Shown: one piece after another, positions 1 to 10,021 of the stretch | How positions within the stretch are numbered: the first letter of the stretch is position 1 | Layout of the letters: each line of letters begins with the position of its first letter | Source of the DNA: Bradyrhizobium sp. LLZ17 | Lineage (GTDB): Bacteria > Pseudomonadota > Alphaproteobacteria > Rhizobiales > Xanthobacteraceae | Assembly: GCF_041200145.1 (NCBI RefSeq) | Contig: NZ_CP165734.1 | Location: forward strand, 2,418,001 to 2,482,000 | DNA length: 64,000 bases | Direction: 5' to 3' | Program-made: the position numbers and the translations under genes | The notes under the pieces: generated by a model | Database searches by the model: none | What the model was told of the DNA's origin: nothing | The model's input: the letters and a program-made list of their open reading frames with translations, nothing else

Positions 1-267
1 CGCCGGCGGCTGGCGCGACACCGAGACCCGCGAGCGCGAGTCGATCCGCAGGGTCCGATGTGCCGCCTCGATCACGACGCTCTCGGTCAGCGTGCCGAAG
101 AAGTCGCGGCGAACGTTGCGCTCGGCCGGACGCGGACGGATCTCGACGCGGTGCGAGATCAGCTCCTGGCCCCCTCCGCTCCTCGGCTCCAGCCGCAGCG
201 TGCAGCGGGCGAAGCTGACCGCGCTCTCGTATTCATAGGTGGTGACGTGGCGGATATCGTAGATCAC
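1..267 (-). CDS. Transglutaminase family protein, N-terminal part (cut by window edge)
   Basis: Reading the minus strand from a GTG at 267 gives VIYDIRHVTTYEYESAVSFA and then about 70 further residues, open to the window edge. This is the N-terminal beta-sandwich that precedes the catalytic domain in bacterial transglutaminase-like proteins; the Cys-His-Asp core would lie outside the window. The GTG overlaps the TGA of the upstream ATP-grasp gene (GTGA), so the two are probably translationally coupled. No ATG exists nearby in frame. The family assignment rests on the N-terminus and on the neighbours, where this trio (DUF2126 transglutaminase, ATP-grasp/alpha-E, transglutaminase) is a recurrent arrangement. 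The substrate is unknown. Confidence 0.8.
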   Translation of the reverse strand, partial: MIYDIRHVTTYEYESAVSFARCTLRLEPRSGGGQELISHRVEIRPRPAERNVRRDFFGTLTESVVIEAAHRTLRIDSRSRVSVSRQPPA

Positions 268-2789
268 GCCAGCCCCGTCAGCTTTTCCGGCCGGCTGGCA
301 TTGGGACCGTGCGGGAAATAGTGCAACCCGATCGCCTCGGCCAGCTTGAGCAAATCCTGCTCCAGCGAAAACAGCGTCTTGACCTCGAGCTTCTCGGCTT
401 CTGCGGTCGCAAGCATCGCCTGGATCGCCACCGCGAGCCGTTGCGGCTGCTCGATCAGGCCGTGCTCCTTCAGGGTCGGCAGCGCCGCGATGTGCTCGTT
501 CAGCGTCGTCACCTGGAACGCCACCGAACGCGGATTGTAGCCGTCGAGAACGGCGAGGTCGCGCACCGGCGCCAGGATCGGCGCCAGCAGATAGCGCGAG
601 CGATAGGTGATCTGGGAGTCCACCAGCGTCAGCAGGATGTCGAGATCCTCGTCGCCGGCCTCGTCATAGGCGAACTGGCGCGCGAAACGCGTGGTGTTGA
701 CGGCACGCTCGGTGCGGCGGCCGATATCGAGGAAGCGCCAGCCGGCGGCGCGGTTCATGTTCTCCTGCGCAAGGCCCGCAAAGCTCGCGAGTTCCTGCAA
801 GGTCAGCTCGGCCGCGCTCAGCACGCTGTCGTCGTCCTCGACCTCCCAGGCCAGCCGCTCGGTCATCTCGGTAATGACCTGCCAGGCATCGGGCGACAGC
901 CGCTCGCGCAACGAGGTCGCCGTGCGCTGTGCCGCACGCACCAGCGACAATGCCGAGCCGAAACGCTCGGCGCTCTGCAATGCTTCGGCGGTGATGCGCC
1001 CGGGGGCGACGCGCGAGGCTTGCGAGATCGCGCCCCAGGACACCAGCAGGCGCTGGATGCGCTCCGCCGATTGCAGCGAGGCCGATGTGCCCTTGTTGGG
1101 CCCGCTCGGCGAGCCCAGCGCCCGCACGAGCCGCAATGTTGCTTCGGCGCGCTCGAGATAGCGGCCGAGCCAGAACAGATTGTCGGCGGCGCGGCTCGGC
1201 AGCACGCCGGCGATGCGGCGGATGCGCACCTTGTCGGTGGCGGGCAGCAACGACGCGGTCGAGACCTTCTTCTCCGAAACGACCCAGACGTCGGCAGCGC
1301 GCGCGCCATCGCCCATCGACACCGCGCGCGCATCCGCCTGCTCGGCGATCCGGCAGAAGCCGCCGGGCATGATAGCCCAGCCATCGGGCGTGGCGGCCGC
1401 GAACACCCGCAGCACGAAGGGACGCGGGGTGAGCTGTCCCTGTTCCCACACCGGCATGGTCGAGAGCCGCACCACCTCCTGGCCGACATAGTCCATGCCG
1501 CGCGCGGCAATGGCGTCGGTGAGGCGCTGCCGCCTGCTGGCGTCGAGCTCGCTCGCAAGCACCGGACCATTGCTGTCGAAGCCGGGAACGCCGCGCTGGT
1601 AGGCACCTTCGATCGCAACCCGGTCGAGCCGCGACAACACCTCGTCGCGCGCCGAGCGTTGGCCGCACCACCAGGTCGCGATGTGCGGCATCTTCAGCTC
1701 TTCGCCGAGCAACCTCCGGCTCAGGGCCGGCAGGAAGCCGAGCATCGCGCGCGCCTCCAGCACGCCGGAGCCCGGCATGTTGGCGACCACGACGCCATCC
1801 TTGCGCAGCACGTCGATCAGGCCGGGCACCCCCAGTCGCGACGAGGCGTCGAGCTCGAGCGGATCGAGCGAATTGGAATCGACACGACGCAGCAGCACGT
1901 CGAGCCGCTTCAATCCTGCGACGGTGCGGATGTGGATACGGTCGTCGCTGACGGCGAGATCGTCGCCCTCGACCAGCAGGAAGCCGAGATAGCGCGCCAA
2001 TGTCGCGTGCTCGAAATAGGTCTCGCTGAAACTGCCGGGCGAGAGCACGCCGATCCGTGGCTCGTCGCGGTCGGCCCGCGCGCGCAGGCTCTCGCGAAAT
2101 GCCTCGAAGAACGGCGCGACGCGTGGAACGTTCATCGAGTTGTAAAGATCGGAGAAGGCGCGCGAGAGCACCAGGCGGTTTTCAAGCGCATAGCCCGCAC
2201 CCGACGGCGCCTGCGTGCGGTCGCCAAGCACCCACCAGCGGCCATCCGGCCCGCGGCCGACATCGGCCGCATAGAGCGAGAGATAGCGCCCACCCGGCGG
2301 CGGCACGCCGCAGACGGGACGGAGATATTCGGGACTGCCGGCAATGGCGGCTGCAGGCAAGGCACCTTCGGCGACGAGCCGGCCCTCGCCATAGATATCG
2401 CGCAGCACGAGCTCGAGCAGTTCGGCGCGCTGCGTGATGCCGGCGGAAAGCTGCTTCCAATCGGCCTCGTCGATCAGCAGGGGCAGATGGCTGAGCGACC
2501 ACGGCCGGTCGGCGCTGTCGCCGGGGGCGCGGTAGGTAACGCCGGCCTCGCGCAGGTGGCGGTCGGCCATCCCAAAGCGCCGCTCGATCTCGTCGGGCGC
2601 GAGCGCGCCGAAGGCGTCGAAGAACCGGCTCCAAACCGCGCGCGGGGCGCCGTCGGACCCCAGGAACTCGTCGGGAATGCCGGGCAGGCGCCGATAGTCG
2701 CGGATCCATTGCGCGAGGCGGCGCTGGCTTTCGCGCTGACTTTGCGCCTTACCCGCCTTGTCGTCCTCTTCGGCCGCGCCCTCGCCCAT
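264..2789 (-). CDS. Circularly permuted ATP-grasp / alpha-E domain fusion protein
   Basis: An 841-residue protein. About the first 490 residues match the circularly permuted type 2 ATP-grasp family (for example GDRTQAPSGAGYALENR, then GVLSPGSFSETYFEHA). The last 300 residues are the all-helical alpha-E domain, starting near PSRAADNLFWLGRYLERAEA. The family is predicted to make amide or peptide bonds using ATP, but no substrate is established. I chose the ATG at 2789 over an upstream GTG at 2810 because an AAGGAG Shine-Dalgarno sits six bases before it. It lies 27 bp downstream of the DUF2126 gene and overlaps the next transglutaminase gene by GTGA, so the three form one operon. Confidence 0.9.
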   Translation of the reverse strand: MGEGAAEEDDKAGKAQSQRESQRRLAQWIRDYRRLPGIPDEFLGSDGAPRAVWSRFFDAFGALAPDEIERRFGMADRHLREAGVTYRAPGDSADRPWSLSHLPLLIDEADWKQLSAGITQRAELLELVLRDIYGEGRLVAEGALPAAAIAGSPEYLRPVCGVPPPGGRYLSLYAADVGRGPDGRWWVLGDRTQAPSGAGYALENRLVLSRAFSDLYNSMNVPRVAPFFEAFRESLRARADRDEPRIGVLSPGSFSETYFEHATLARYLGFLLVEGDDLAVSDDRIHIRTVAGLKRLDVLLRRVDSNSLDPLELDASSRLGVPGLIDVLRKDGVVVANMPGSGVLEARAMLGFLPALSRRLLGEELKMPHIATWWCGQRSARDEVLSRLDRVAIEGAYQRGVPGFDSNGPVLASELDASRRQRLTDAIAARGMDYVGQEVVRLSTMPVWEQGQLTPRPFVLRVFAAATPDGWAIMPGGFCRIAEQADARAVSMGDGARAADVWVVSEKKVSTASLLPATDKVRIRRIAGVLPSRAADNLFWLGRYLERAEATLRLVRALGSPSGPNKGTSASLQSAERIQRLLVSWGAISQASRVAPGRITAEALQSAERFGSALSLVRAAQRTATSLRERLSPDAWQVITEMTERLAWEVEDDDSVLSAAELTLQELASFAGLAQENMNRAAGWRFLDIGRRTERAVNTTRFARQFAYDEAGDEDLDILLTLVDSQITYRSRYLLAPILAPVRDLAVLDGYNPRSVAFQVTTLNEHIAALPTLKEHGLIEQPQRLAVAIQAMLATAEAEKLEVKTLFSLEQDLLKLAEAIGLHYFPHGPNASRPEKLTGLA

Positions 2790-2816
2790 GCGCTTCTCCT
2801 TGCCCCACACGCATAC

Positions 2817-5800
2817 TCATTGCAGGAGCGGAGTACGCAAGTCGAGGGTCAGCGGAAACTCATTTGTGCGTTCCTCCGGCGGGGGCTGCATCGGACCCGG
2901 CGTGTGGCCGTGGTCCTGGAAGCGCGCCAACCGTCGCGCCTCGGCCTCATACGTATTGACCGGCTTGGTGTCGTAGCTGCGCCCACCGGGATGGGCGACA
3001 TGGTAGACGAAGCCGCCGAGCGAGCGGCCGTTCCAGGTGTCGATCAGGTCGAAAGTCAGCGGCGCGTGGACCGGAATGGTCGGGTGCAGGCCGGAGGCCG
3101 GCTGCCAGGCCTTGAAGCGGACGCCGGCCACGGCTTCGCGGGAGCGTCCGGTCGAGGTCATCGGCAGGCGCCGGCCGTTGCAGGTCACGATGTGGCGGCC
3201 TTCGACGAAGCCTTCCGCCTTGACCTGGAGCCGCTCGACCGACGAGTCGACATAGCGCACGGTGCCGCCGGCCGAGCCCTCCTCGCCGAGCACGTGCCAG
3301 GGCTCCAGCGCCTGCCGCAGCTCCAGAGTCACGCCGCCATGGTGGACGCGGCCGAACGCGGGGAAGCGGAATTCGAGCTGGGCCAGATACCATTCCGGCT
3401 CGAACGGATAGCCGGACTGCTTGAGTTCGGAGAGCACGTCCAGAAAATCTTCCCAGATGAAGTGCGGCAGCATGCAGCGGTCATGCAGCGCCGTGCCCCA
3501 GCGCACGAACTTGCCGGCCTGCGGCTCGCGCCAGAATTTTGCGATCAGCGCGCGGATCAGCAGCTGCTGCGCCAGCGACATGCGCGGATCAGGCGGCATT
3601 TCGAGCGCGCGGAATTCGACGAGGCCGAGCCGACCCGTGGTGCCGTCGGGCGAATAGAGCTTGTCGATGCAAATCTCGGCGCGATGGGTGTTGCCGGTGA
3701 TGTCGACGAGCAGATGGCGGAACAGCCGATCCACCAGCCACAGCGGCGCCTGGATGCCCGGCGGCGGCACGTGCGAAAGTGCGACTTCCAGCTCATAGAT
3801 GCTGTCGTGCCGCGCTTCGTCGATCCGCGGCGCCTGGCTGGTCGGCCCGATGAACAGGCCCGAGAAGAAATAGGACAGCGACGGATGCCGCTGCCAGTAC
3901 AACACCAGGCTTTTCAAGAGATCAGGCCGGCGCAGGAAAGGCGAGTCCTGCGGGCTGGAGCCCCCAACCACGACGTGATTGCCGCCGCCGGTGCCGGTGT
4001 GGCGGCCGTCGACCAGGAATCGGTTGGCGCCGAGGCGTATCTTGCCGGCATCCTCATAGAGCCCGACGGTGATGTCGACCGCCTCGCGCCAGTTCTTGGC
4101 CGGCTGGACGTTGACCTCGATCACGCCGGGATCGGGCGTCACCTTGATGACCTCGACGCGCGGATCGAACGGTGGCGGATAGCCTTCGACATGGACCTGG
4201 AGCTGCATCTCCTCGGCGGTCGCTTCGAGCGCTGCGATGAGCTCGAGATAATCTTCGATTTCCTCGACTGGCGGCATGAAGGCACAGAGCACGCCGTCGC
4301 GGACTTCGACCGACATCGCGGTGCGGACCGGGATGGACGTGTTGAGTTGCTCCGGTGCAACCCGCGGCGGCGATTCCGGACGCGCCGGGAGGCTGAACAC
4401 CGGCAGCTTGCCGCGGGCCTCCATCGGATCCCGTTCGACGATGTAGGGATATTGGTCGGGTGGAACGTGGCCGAGCGAGATCGAGCGGCAAGCGCAGACC
4501 GAGCGGCGAATCGCCCGGCATCAGGAACAGATGACTGCGCCGGAGTTGCCAGCGCTCGCTGCGCCAGCGTGGTGGCGCATTCCAGCGCTGCACCGGCAGC
4601 ACGAAGCCGCGAGGATTGTTGAGCCCCTGATCGAACACCCGCGCCATGCGGGCGCGGGCCTCCGGATCGGACAATTTGGAATCGGACGGATCGACGTTGA
4701 CGGGAAGTTCGGCTTCCTTCTTGAGCCAAAGCGCGGTGTCCTCATAGGCCGGCATGATGTAGCCGGGGTCGAGCCCGAGCCGCAATGCCGCGCCCTCGAC
4801 GAACGCCCTGACGTCCTTGGCCTGCGCTGGACGCGGATTTTCGATGCTGGCGATGAGGTCGGCATTCTTCCAGATCGGCACGCCGTCCTTGCGCCAGTAC
4901 AGCCCGAAGGCCCAGCGCGGCAGGCTCTCGCCGGGATACCATTTGCCCTGGCCGAAATGCAGCAGGCCGCCGGGCCCGAAGCGGCTGCGCAGGCGCCGGA
5001 TCAGATCGTCGGCGAGCCCGCGCTTGGTGGGGCCGACGGCCTCCGTATTCCATTCCGCCGCCTCGAGATCATCGACCGAGACGAAAGTCGGCTCGCCGCC
5101 CATGGTGAGACGCACGTCCTGGGCCGCAAGATCGCCGTCGACCTGCTCGCCGAGATCGTTGAGCCGCGTCCAGGATTCGTCCGAGAACGGCTTGGTGATG
5201 CGCGGCGCCTCGCGGATGCGCCGGACGCTCATGTCGAAGGCGAACTCGACCTCGGCAAAGCCGGCACCACCGGAGATCGGCGCCGCAGATCGATAATGCG
5301 GCGTGGCGGCGACCGGGATGTGCCCCTCGCCGGCGAGCATGCCGGAGGTCGCATCGAAACCGATCCAGCCGGCGCCCGGCAGATAGACCTCGGCCCAGGC
5401 GTGCAGATCGGTGAAGTCGTTCTCGACTTCAGGCGGTCCCTCGATCGGATCGATGTCGGGACGGATCTGGATCAGGTAGCCGGAAACGAAGCGAGCCGCG
5501 AGGCCGAGATGACGGAAGGTCTGGATCAGGAGCCAGGCGGAGTCGCGGCACGAGCCGGACGCCGAGGACAGCGTCTCCTCCGGAGTCTGCACACCCGCCT
5601 CCATGCGGATGACGTAACCGATCTTTTGCTGCAGCTCCCTGTTGAGATCGACCAGGAAGTTGACGGTGTTCGGGGCTTCGTGCGGGATCGTGTCGAGATA
5701 TTTCGCGAACAGGCGATCCGGCTTGACGGTCTCGAGATAAGGCGCGAGCTCGGTCTTGAGATCTTGCGGATATTCGAACGGAAAGCTGTCGGCATAGGGC

Positions 5801-6088
5801 TCGACGAAGAAGTCGAACGGATTGACCGTGGTCATCTGCGCGGTGAAATCGACCTCGATCTTCAGCTCGGTGGCCTTTTTCAGGAAAGACGTAGCGCGCC
5901 AGCCAGTTGCCTTGCGGGTCCTGCTGCCAGTTCACGAAATGATTGGATGGCGTGACCTTGAGCGAATAGCTCAGAATCGGCGTGCGCGTATGCGGCGCCG
6001 GGCGCAGACGGATGGTCTGCGGGCCAAGATCGATCGGACGGTCGTATTTATAGTGCGTGACGTGATGCAATGCGACGTAGATCGACAC
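2817..6088 (-). pseudogene. DUF2126 transglutaminase-like protein, interrupted by two frameshifts
   Basis: Three reading-frame segments join into one protein of about 1089 residues, the usual size for DUF2126 transglutaminases. The N-terminal piece starts at GTG 6088 ([17 protein letters not shown]) and ends at a run of five A on the coding strand (5876-5880); removing one A restores [18 protein letters not shown]. The middle piece carries the transglutaminase core: Cys in [11 protein letters not shown], His in [10 protein letters not shown], Asp in GFDATSG. Near 4479 one extra base breaks the frame again; removing it restores [20 protein letters not shown]. The C-terminal piece (2817-4478) is the DUF2126 domain. 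It is first gene of the ATP-grasp operon. Either a decaying gene or two consensus insertion errors; coding quality is otherwise excellent. Confidence 0.85.
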
Positions 6089-6227
6089 GGGGTGCGGTAC
6101 TCCAGCAGCTTTTTTGAGCAGAACACCGCTGGTGACCGCGATCAAGCACTAACAACGGGCAAAGGGTGCCTACGAACTATCCCCGTCGCAGCATCGTGGC
6201 CCGGATGGGGCGCTACACGAGCAGTAT

Positions 6228-6306
6228 CGTAGGGTGGGCAAAGCGAAGCGTGCCCACGGCTTCAGTTACGTGGGCACGGCGCAAGTGCGCCTTTGCCCAC
6301 CCTACG
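6228..6306. repeat. Intergenic palindromic repeat, family C copy 1
   Basis: Begins CGTAGGGTGGGCAAAGCGAA and ends in the inverted form GCCCACCCTACG. It lies between the DUF2126 operon and an MCP gene. The other copies are at 42768 and 46799. It can fold as a long imperfect hairpin. Confidence 0.85.
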
Positions 6307-6332
6307 ATTCCGAGCCCAGCGGATAGAGCCCC

Positions 6333-7637
6333 TTACGCGGCCGAGGTCAGCCGCTGAAGGAACTGCGTCACCTCGCGCCTGAGCGTTTCGACCTCGCCAT
6401 GGACGCGCTCGGAGGCGCTGTTGACGCGGCTCGCGACGCGCCCGGTATCGGCGGCGGCTTCGCTGATGCCGGTGACATTGGAGGACACCTGCGAGGTGCC
6501 GGCCGAAGCCTCCTGGACGTTGCGGGCGATCTCGCGGGTGGCGAGCCCCTGCTGCTCGATCGATGTCGCGATCGAGGCGGTGATGCCGTTGATCTCGGTG
6601 ATGGTCTGCGCGATCGCCTCGACCGCCGCGACCGAGTTGGTGGTCGATTGCTGCATCTCGCCGACCTTGGCGCTGATCTCCTCGGTCGCCTTCGCAGTCT
6701 GGTTGGCGAGGCTCTTGACCTCGGAGGCCACGACCGCAAAGCCGCGACCGGCCTCGCCCGCGCGCGCCGCCTCGATGGTGGCGTTCAGTGCAAGCAGGTT
6801 GGTCTGTTCAGCGATTTCGCTGATCAGCTTGACGACGTCGCCGATCCGCAGCGCGGCGTCCGCAAGCGTGCGGATCTCGGTGCCGGCGCGACTGGCCTCG
6901 TTGACCGCGCGGCCGGTGCGTTCGGTCGAGCTCGCGACCTGGCGATTGATCTCCGCGATCGAGGATGCGAGTTCGTCCGCGGCACTCGCGACCGTCGCAA
7001 CGTTGCTCGAGGCCTGGTCGGATGCACTGCGCACGCCCGACGTCTGACGGCTGGTCTTCTCGGCTGCCGCGGCCATCTGCCCGGCATCGGACTCGAGATC
7101 GGTCGCCGCACTCATGAGGCCTCCCGCAACCTCGTCCAGATGCGTGCCGAAGGCCTTGGCCAGCTCGCCGATCTCGACCACGCGACGACCGAGACTTTCA
7201 GTGCCGGAATTGATGATGGTGGCGGAACGGCGGAACGAGCCGGGCAGACCGCGCGCCAGGATCTTGCGGAAATACTTGCCGCGGCTGGCATAGTCCATCG
7301 ACGCCGAAGCCTCGCGGACGAAAGCGTCGGTGATGTCGAGCATGTCGTTGACCGACTTCTGGGTCGTCCCGATCCTCCCGGCCTGCCGCTCGCTCAGGAT
7401 GCGCGCTTCGAGATCGCCTTGGGCCGCCTTGCGGCACACCTCAGCCACCTCATCGATGGTCATTGCCGTCCGCCGCTGGCACCAGAGGGCATAACCGAGC
7501 AGCAGGATCGCCGCGCCAAGCAACGCCGTGGCAGGCATTCCGGTCGAGCCGATCAGCAAGAAAAACAACGCGAGGCCAGCGAGGACACAGCCGAGCGCCG
7601 TCGCTCCCTGCGCCTTAGAGAGAGAGCACAAATTCAT
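6333..7637 (-). CDS. Membrane methyl-accepting chemotaxis protein without periplasmic domain
   Basis: A protein of 434 residues from the ATG at 7637. Two hydrophobic helices lie back to back within about residues 10-50 ([17 protein letters not shown] and [15 protein letters not shown]), with no room for a periplasmic sensor. The C-terminal half is a standard MCP signalling domain with the conserved hairpin tip ([20 protein letters not shown], then [18 protein letters not shown]), which docks CheA and CheW. Its start overlaps the end of the upstream PAS gene by 23 bp, so the two are co-translated. An earlier ATG at 7709 would overlap more. The pair resembles an aerotaxis receptor split into sensor and transducer; this pairing is inferred. 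Confidence 0.9.
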   Translation of the reverse strand: MNLCSLSKAQGATALGCVLAGLALFFLLIGSTGMPATALLGAAILLLGYALWCQRRTAMTIDEVAEVCRKAAQGDLEARILSERQAGRIGTTQKSVNDMLDITDAFVREASASMDYASRGKYFRKILARGLPGSFRRSATIINSGTESLGRRVVEIGELAKAFGTHLDEVAGGLMSAATDLESDAGQMAAAAEKTSRQTSGVRSASDQASSNVATVASAADELASSIAEINRQVASSTERTGRAVNEASRAGTEIRTLADAALRIGDVVKLISEIAEQTNLLALNATIEAARAGEAGRGFAVVASEVKSLANQTAKATEEISAKVGEMQQSTTNSVAAVEAIAQTITEINGITASIATSIEQQGLATREIARNVQEASAGTSQVSSNVTGISEAAADTGRVASRVNSASERVHGEVETLRREVTQFLQRLTSAA

Positions 7638-8136
7638 CGTAACCGACACCCTGTTGCTTGAGCAGCCCGACCATTGCGTCGAAGCTCGCGTGCATGCCAT
7701 CCTTGGCATTGGCGTGCCGCGCCTCTTCCACGCACAGCGTCTGGTAGACCGGTTTGATGCGTTCGATCTGCGCAGGATCGGGCTTGCGGCGATTGGAGTG
7801 ATAGCCGATCACGCTGCCGCGCTCGTCGAAAGTCGGCGTGACGTGGGCGAACACCCAGTAATGACTGCCGTCCTTCGCCAGGTTGACGACATAGGCGAAC
7901 ACTTCCTGCTTGGACTGAAGCGTGTCCCACAGCAGCTTGAAGACGCAGCGCGGCATGTCGGGATGGCGGATGATGCTGTGGGGCGCGCCCATCAACTCGG
8001 CGTAGGAGTACTTCGCCATGCGGATGAAGACGTCGTTGGCGTAGGTGATGCGCCCCTTCAGATCGGTCTTCGACACGATCAGCTCCTCCTCGCCGAGGAG
8101 AGTTTCCACGCCGGTCGGTTGAATGGCACGCGTCAT
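7615..8136 (-). CDS. PAS domain sensor protein (Aer-like)
   Basis: A 173-residue soluble protein. Residues about 20-115 form a PAS domain of the aerotaxis-receptor type: [40 protein letters not shown], then [19 protein letters not shown]. This PAS class commonly binds FAD or haem and senses redox or oxygen. There is no transmembrane segment. It is immediately upstream of, and overlaps, a membrane MCP lacking its own sensor domain, so it probably supplies the input signal. The 186 bp upstream (8137-8322) hold the only room for a promoter; I see no clear consensus there. Confidence 0.88.
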   Translation of the reverse strand: MTRAIQPTGVETLLGEEELIVSKTDLKGRITYANDVFIRMAKYSYAELMGAPHSIIRHPDMPRCVFKLLWDTLQSKQEVFAYVVNLAKDGSHYWVFAHVTPTFDERGSVIGYHSNRRKPDPAQIERIKPVYQTLCVEEARHANAKDGMHASFDAMVGLLKQQGVGYDEFVLSL

Positions 8137-8322
8137 CGTTGACGTATCCTCTCGAAGGGCGAACGCCCCGAGTGAGTGGAGCCCGCATCGCCCTCAGGAT
8201 TACGGCAACAAATCTTAATCAGCTGTGACCGCCGGAACCGGAGCCGTCAATCGACGCCTCCGTATCATTACTTAGGAGCGTGGCTTGCTGTGCTCAAATA
8301 CCGCAGCAATACACGCGCGCGA

Positions 8323-9846
8323 TCACATCGTCGCCCCTAGCACCCATGGCGCGAACTCGGCGCCGCCGAAATCGAAGCTCTCGCTCTTGGTCGGCTGGCC
8401 GGAGGCGGTCTTCAGGATAATTTCGAAAATCCGCTGACCGCATTGCTGGACCGTCTCCCGGCCTTCGAGGATGGTGCCGCAATTGATGTCCATGTCCTCT
8501 TCCATGCGCTTGTACATGGGCGTGTTGGTGGCAAGCTTGATTGAGGGCGCCGGCTTGCAGCCGAACACGCTGCCGCGGCCGGTGGTGAAGCAGACCAGAT
8601 TGGCGCCGCCCGCGACCTGCCCGGTCGCCGCGACCGGATCGTAGCCGGGGGTGTCCATGAACACGAAACCCTTCTTCGTCACCGGCTCGGCGTAGCGCAG
8701 CACGTCGACGAGATTGGTGGTGCCGGCCTTGGCCATCGCACCGAGCGACTTCTCGAGAATGGTGGTGAGACCGCCGGCCTTGTTGCCGGGGCTCGGATTG
8801 GCGTTCATCTCGGCGCCTTCGCGCGTCGTGTATTCGTCCCACCAGCGCATGAGGCCGACCAGCTTCTCGCCGATCTCGCGGCTGACGGCGCGGCGCGTGA
8901 GCAGATGCTCCGCACCATAGGTCTCCGGCGTCTCCGACAGGATGACGGTGCCGCCGTGGCGCACGATGAGATCGCTGGCCGCGCCCAGCGCCGGATTGGC
9001 CGACACGCCGGAATAGCCGTCGGAGCCGCCACATTGCAGCGCCACGGTCAATTCGCTGACCGGCACAGACTCTCGCTTGACCTTGTTGGACTCCGCGAGC
9101 GCCTCGCGCACGAAGGCGATGCCGGCTTCGACCGTTTTGCGGGTGCCGCCGACCTCCTGGATGTCCATCGCACGCAGACGTCCCGCGAGCTTCTGCTCTT
9201 CCATCAGGCCGCCGATCTGGTTCACCTCGCAGCCGAGGCCGAGCACGATGACATGCGAGAAGTTGACGTGCCGCGCATAGCCGCCGAGCGTGCGGCGGAG
9301 CAGCGCCAGCGGCTCGTGCTGCGTCATGCCGCAGCCGGTCTTGTGGGTCAGCGCGACCACGCCGTCGACGTTGGGAAAGTCGGCCAGCGGATTGTCGCCG
9401 CTGAACGGATTCTTCTTGAAGACGTCGGCGACGAGGCCCGCGACATGCGCGCTGCAATTCACCGATGTGAGGATGCCGATATAATTGCGGGTGGCGACGC
9501 GGCCGTCCGGGCGGCGAATGCCTTCGAAGGTCGCCGGCAAATCGAAATTCGGCGTCGGCTTGACGTCGGCGCAATAGGCATAGTCCTTGGCGAAGTCGCC
9601 CATGCCGCAGTTCTGCACGTGAACGTGCTGGCCCGGTGCAATCGGAATGGTGGCAAAGCCGATGATCTGGCCGTAGCGGATGACCGGCTCGCCCACCGCG
9701 ATGGGCTTGATCGCCACCTTGTGGCCGGAGGGAATGCGCTCGACCGTCGTCACGCCGTCGGCCACCATCGTTCCCGGCGGCAGGCTGGCGCGCGCAATCA
9801 GCACGCCATCATCGGGATGCAGGCGGATGACGGGGCTGATGGTCAT
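8323..9846 (-). CDS. UxaA-family (altronate/galactarate-type) dehydratase
   Basis: A 507-residue protein. The N-terminal hundred residues form the SAF domain, followed by the UxaA/GarD catalytic region with its conserved cysteine-rich signatures: THKTGCGM, LGLGCEVNQ and QCGGSDGYSGVSANPALG. Enzymes of this family dehydrate hexonates or hexarates such as altronate and galactarate to 2-keto-3-deoxy acids, using Fe2+. The start is the ATG at 9846, preceded by AAGGAGACC. An upstream ATG nine codons earlier lacks such a site. It lies downstream of an HpaI/GarL-type aldolase gene on the same strand, which is suggestive of a dehydratase-aldolase sugar-acid route. The substrate cannot be read from the sequence. 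Confidence 0.85.
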   Translation of the reverse strand: MTISPVIRLHPDDGVLIARASLPPGTMVADGVTTVERIPSGHKVAIKPIAVGEPVIRYGQIIGFATIPIAPGQHVHVQNCGMGDFAKDYAYCADVKPTPNFDLPATFEGIRRPDGRVATRNYIGILTSVNCSAHVAGLVADVFKKNPFSGDNPLADFPNVDGVVALTHKTGCGMTQHEPLALLRRTLGGYARHVNFSHVIVLGLGCEVNQIGGLMEEQKLAGRLRAMDIQEVGGTRKTVEAGIAFVREALAESNKVKRESVPVSELTVALQCGGSDGYSGVSANPALGAASDLIVRHGGTVILSETPETYGAEHLLTRRAVSREIGEKLVGLMRWWDEYTTREGAEMNANPSPGNKAGGLTTILEKSLGAMAKAGTTNLVDVLRYAEPVTKKGFVFMDTPGYDPVAATGQVAGGANLVCFTTGRGSVFGCKPAPSIKLATNTPMYKRMEEDMDINCGTILEGRETVQQCGQRIFEIILKTASGQPTKSESFDFGGAEFAPWVLGATM

Positions 9847-9870
9847 GGCAGGTCTCCTTGGGTCTTGCTT

Positions 9871-10004
9871 CACCTCTCCCCGTTCTTGGGGGAGAGGTCG
9901 GATCGCGGCACGCGATCCGGGTGAGGGGCAAGCCGCGCGCGCGATCGCTAGATGAGTTCGTGTTGAGCGAGGCCCCTCACCCTCTCCCCGTAAGAACGGG
10001 GAGA
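9871..10004. repeat. Intergenic palindromic repeat, family H copy 1
   Basis: Two opposed arms: CACCTCTCCCCGTTCTTGGG at one end, and CCCTCACCCTCTCCCCG with a GTAAGAACGGGGAG stem at the other. An inner GGATCGC...GCGATCC hairpin follows the first arm. Related copies lie at 24633 and 46927. Confidence 0.8.
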
Positions 10005-10021
10005 CGGAAAGAGACGCGAGA

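Noticed and set aside
309..4622. A 1437-codon plus-strand open frame
   Set aside because: It is antisense to two well-conserved minus-strand genes and consists of low-complexity Arg/Ala/Asp/Gly-rich sequence, the usual shadow of high third-codon GC.
5876..5880. Programmed frameshift in the DUF2126 gene
   Set aside because: The tract would require skipping a base rather than a standard -1 slip, there is no evident stimulatory structure, and a second unrelated shift lies downstream.
6399..7661. A 420-codon plus-strand frame opposite the MCP gene
   Set aside because: Antisense shadow rich in Gly, Asp and Arg, with no domain and no ribosome site.
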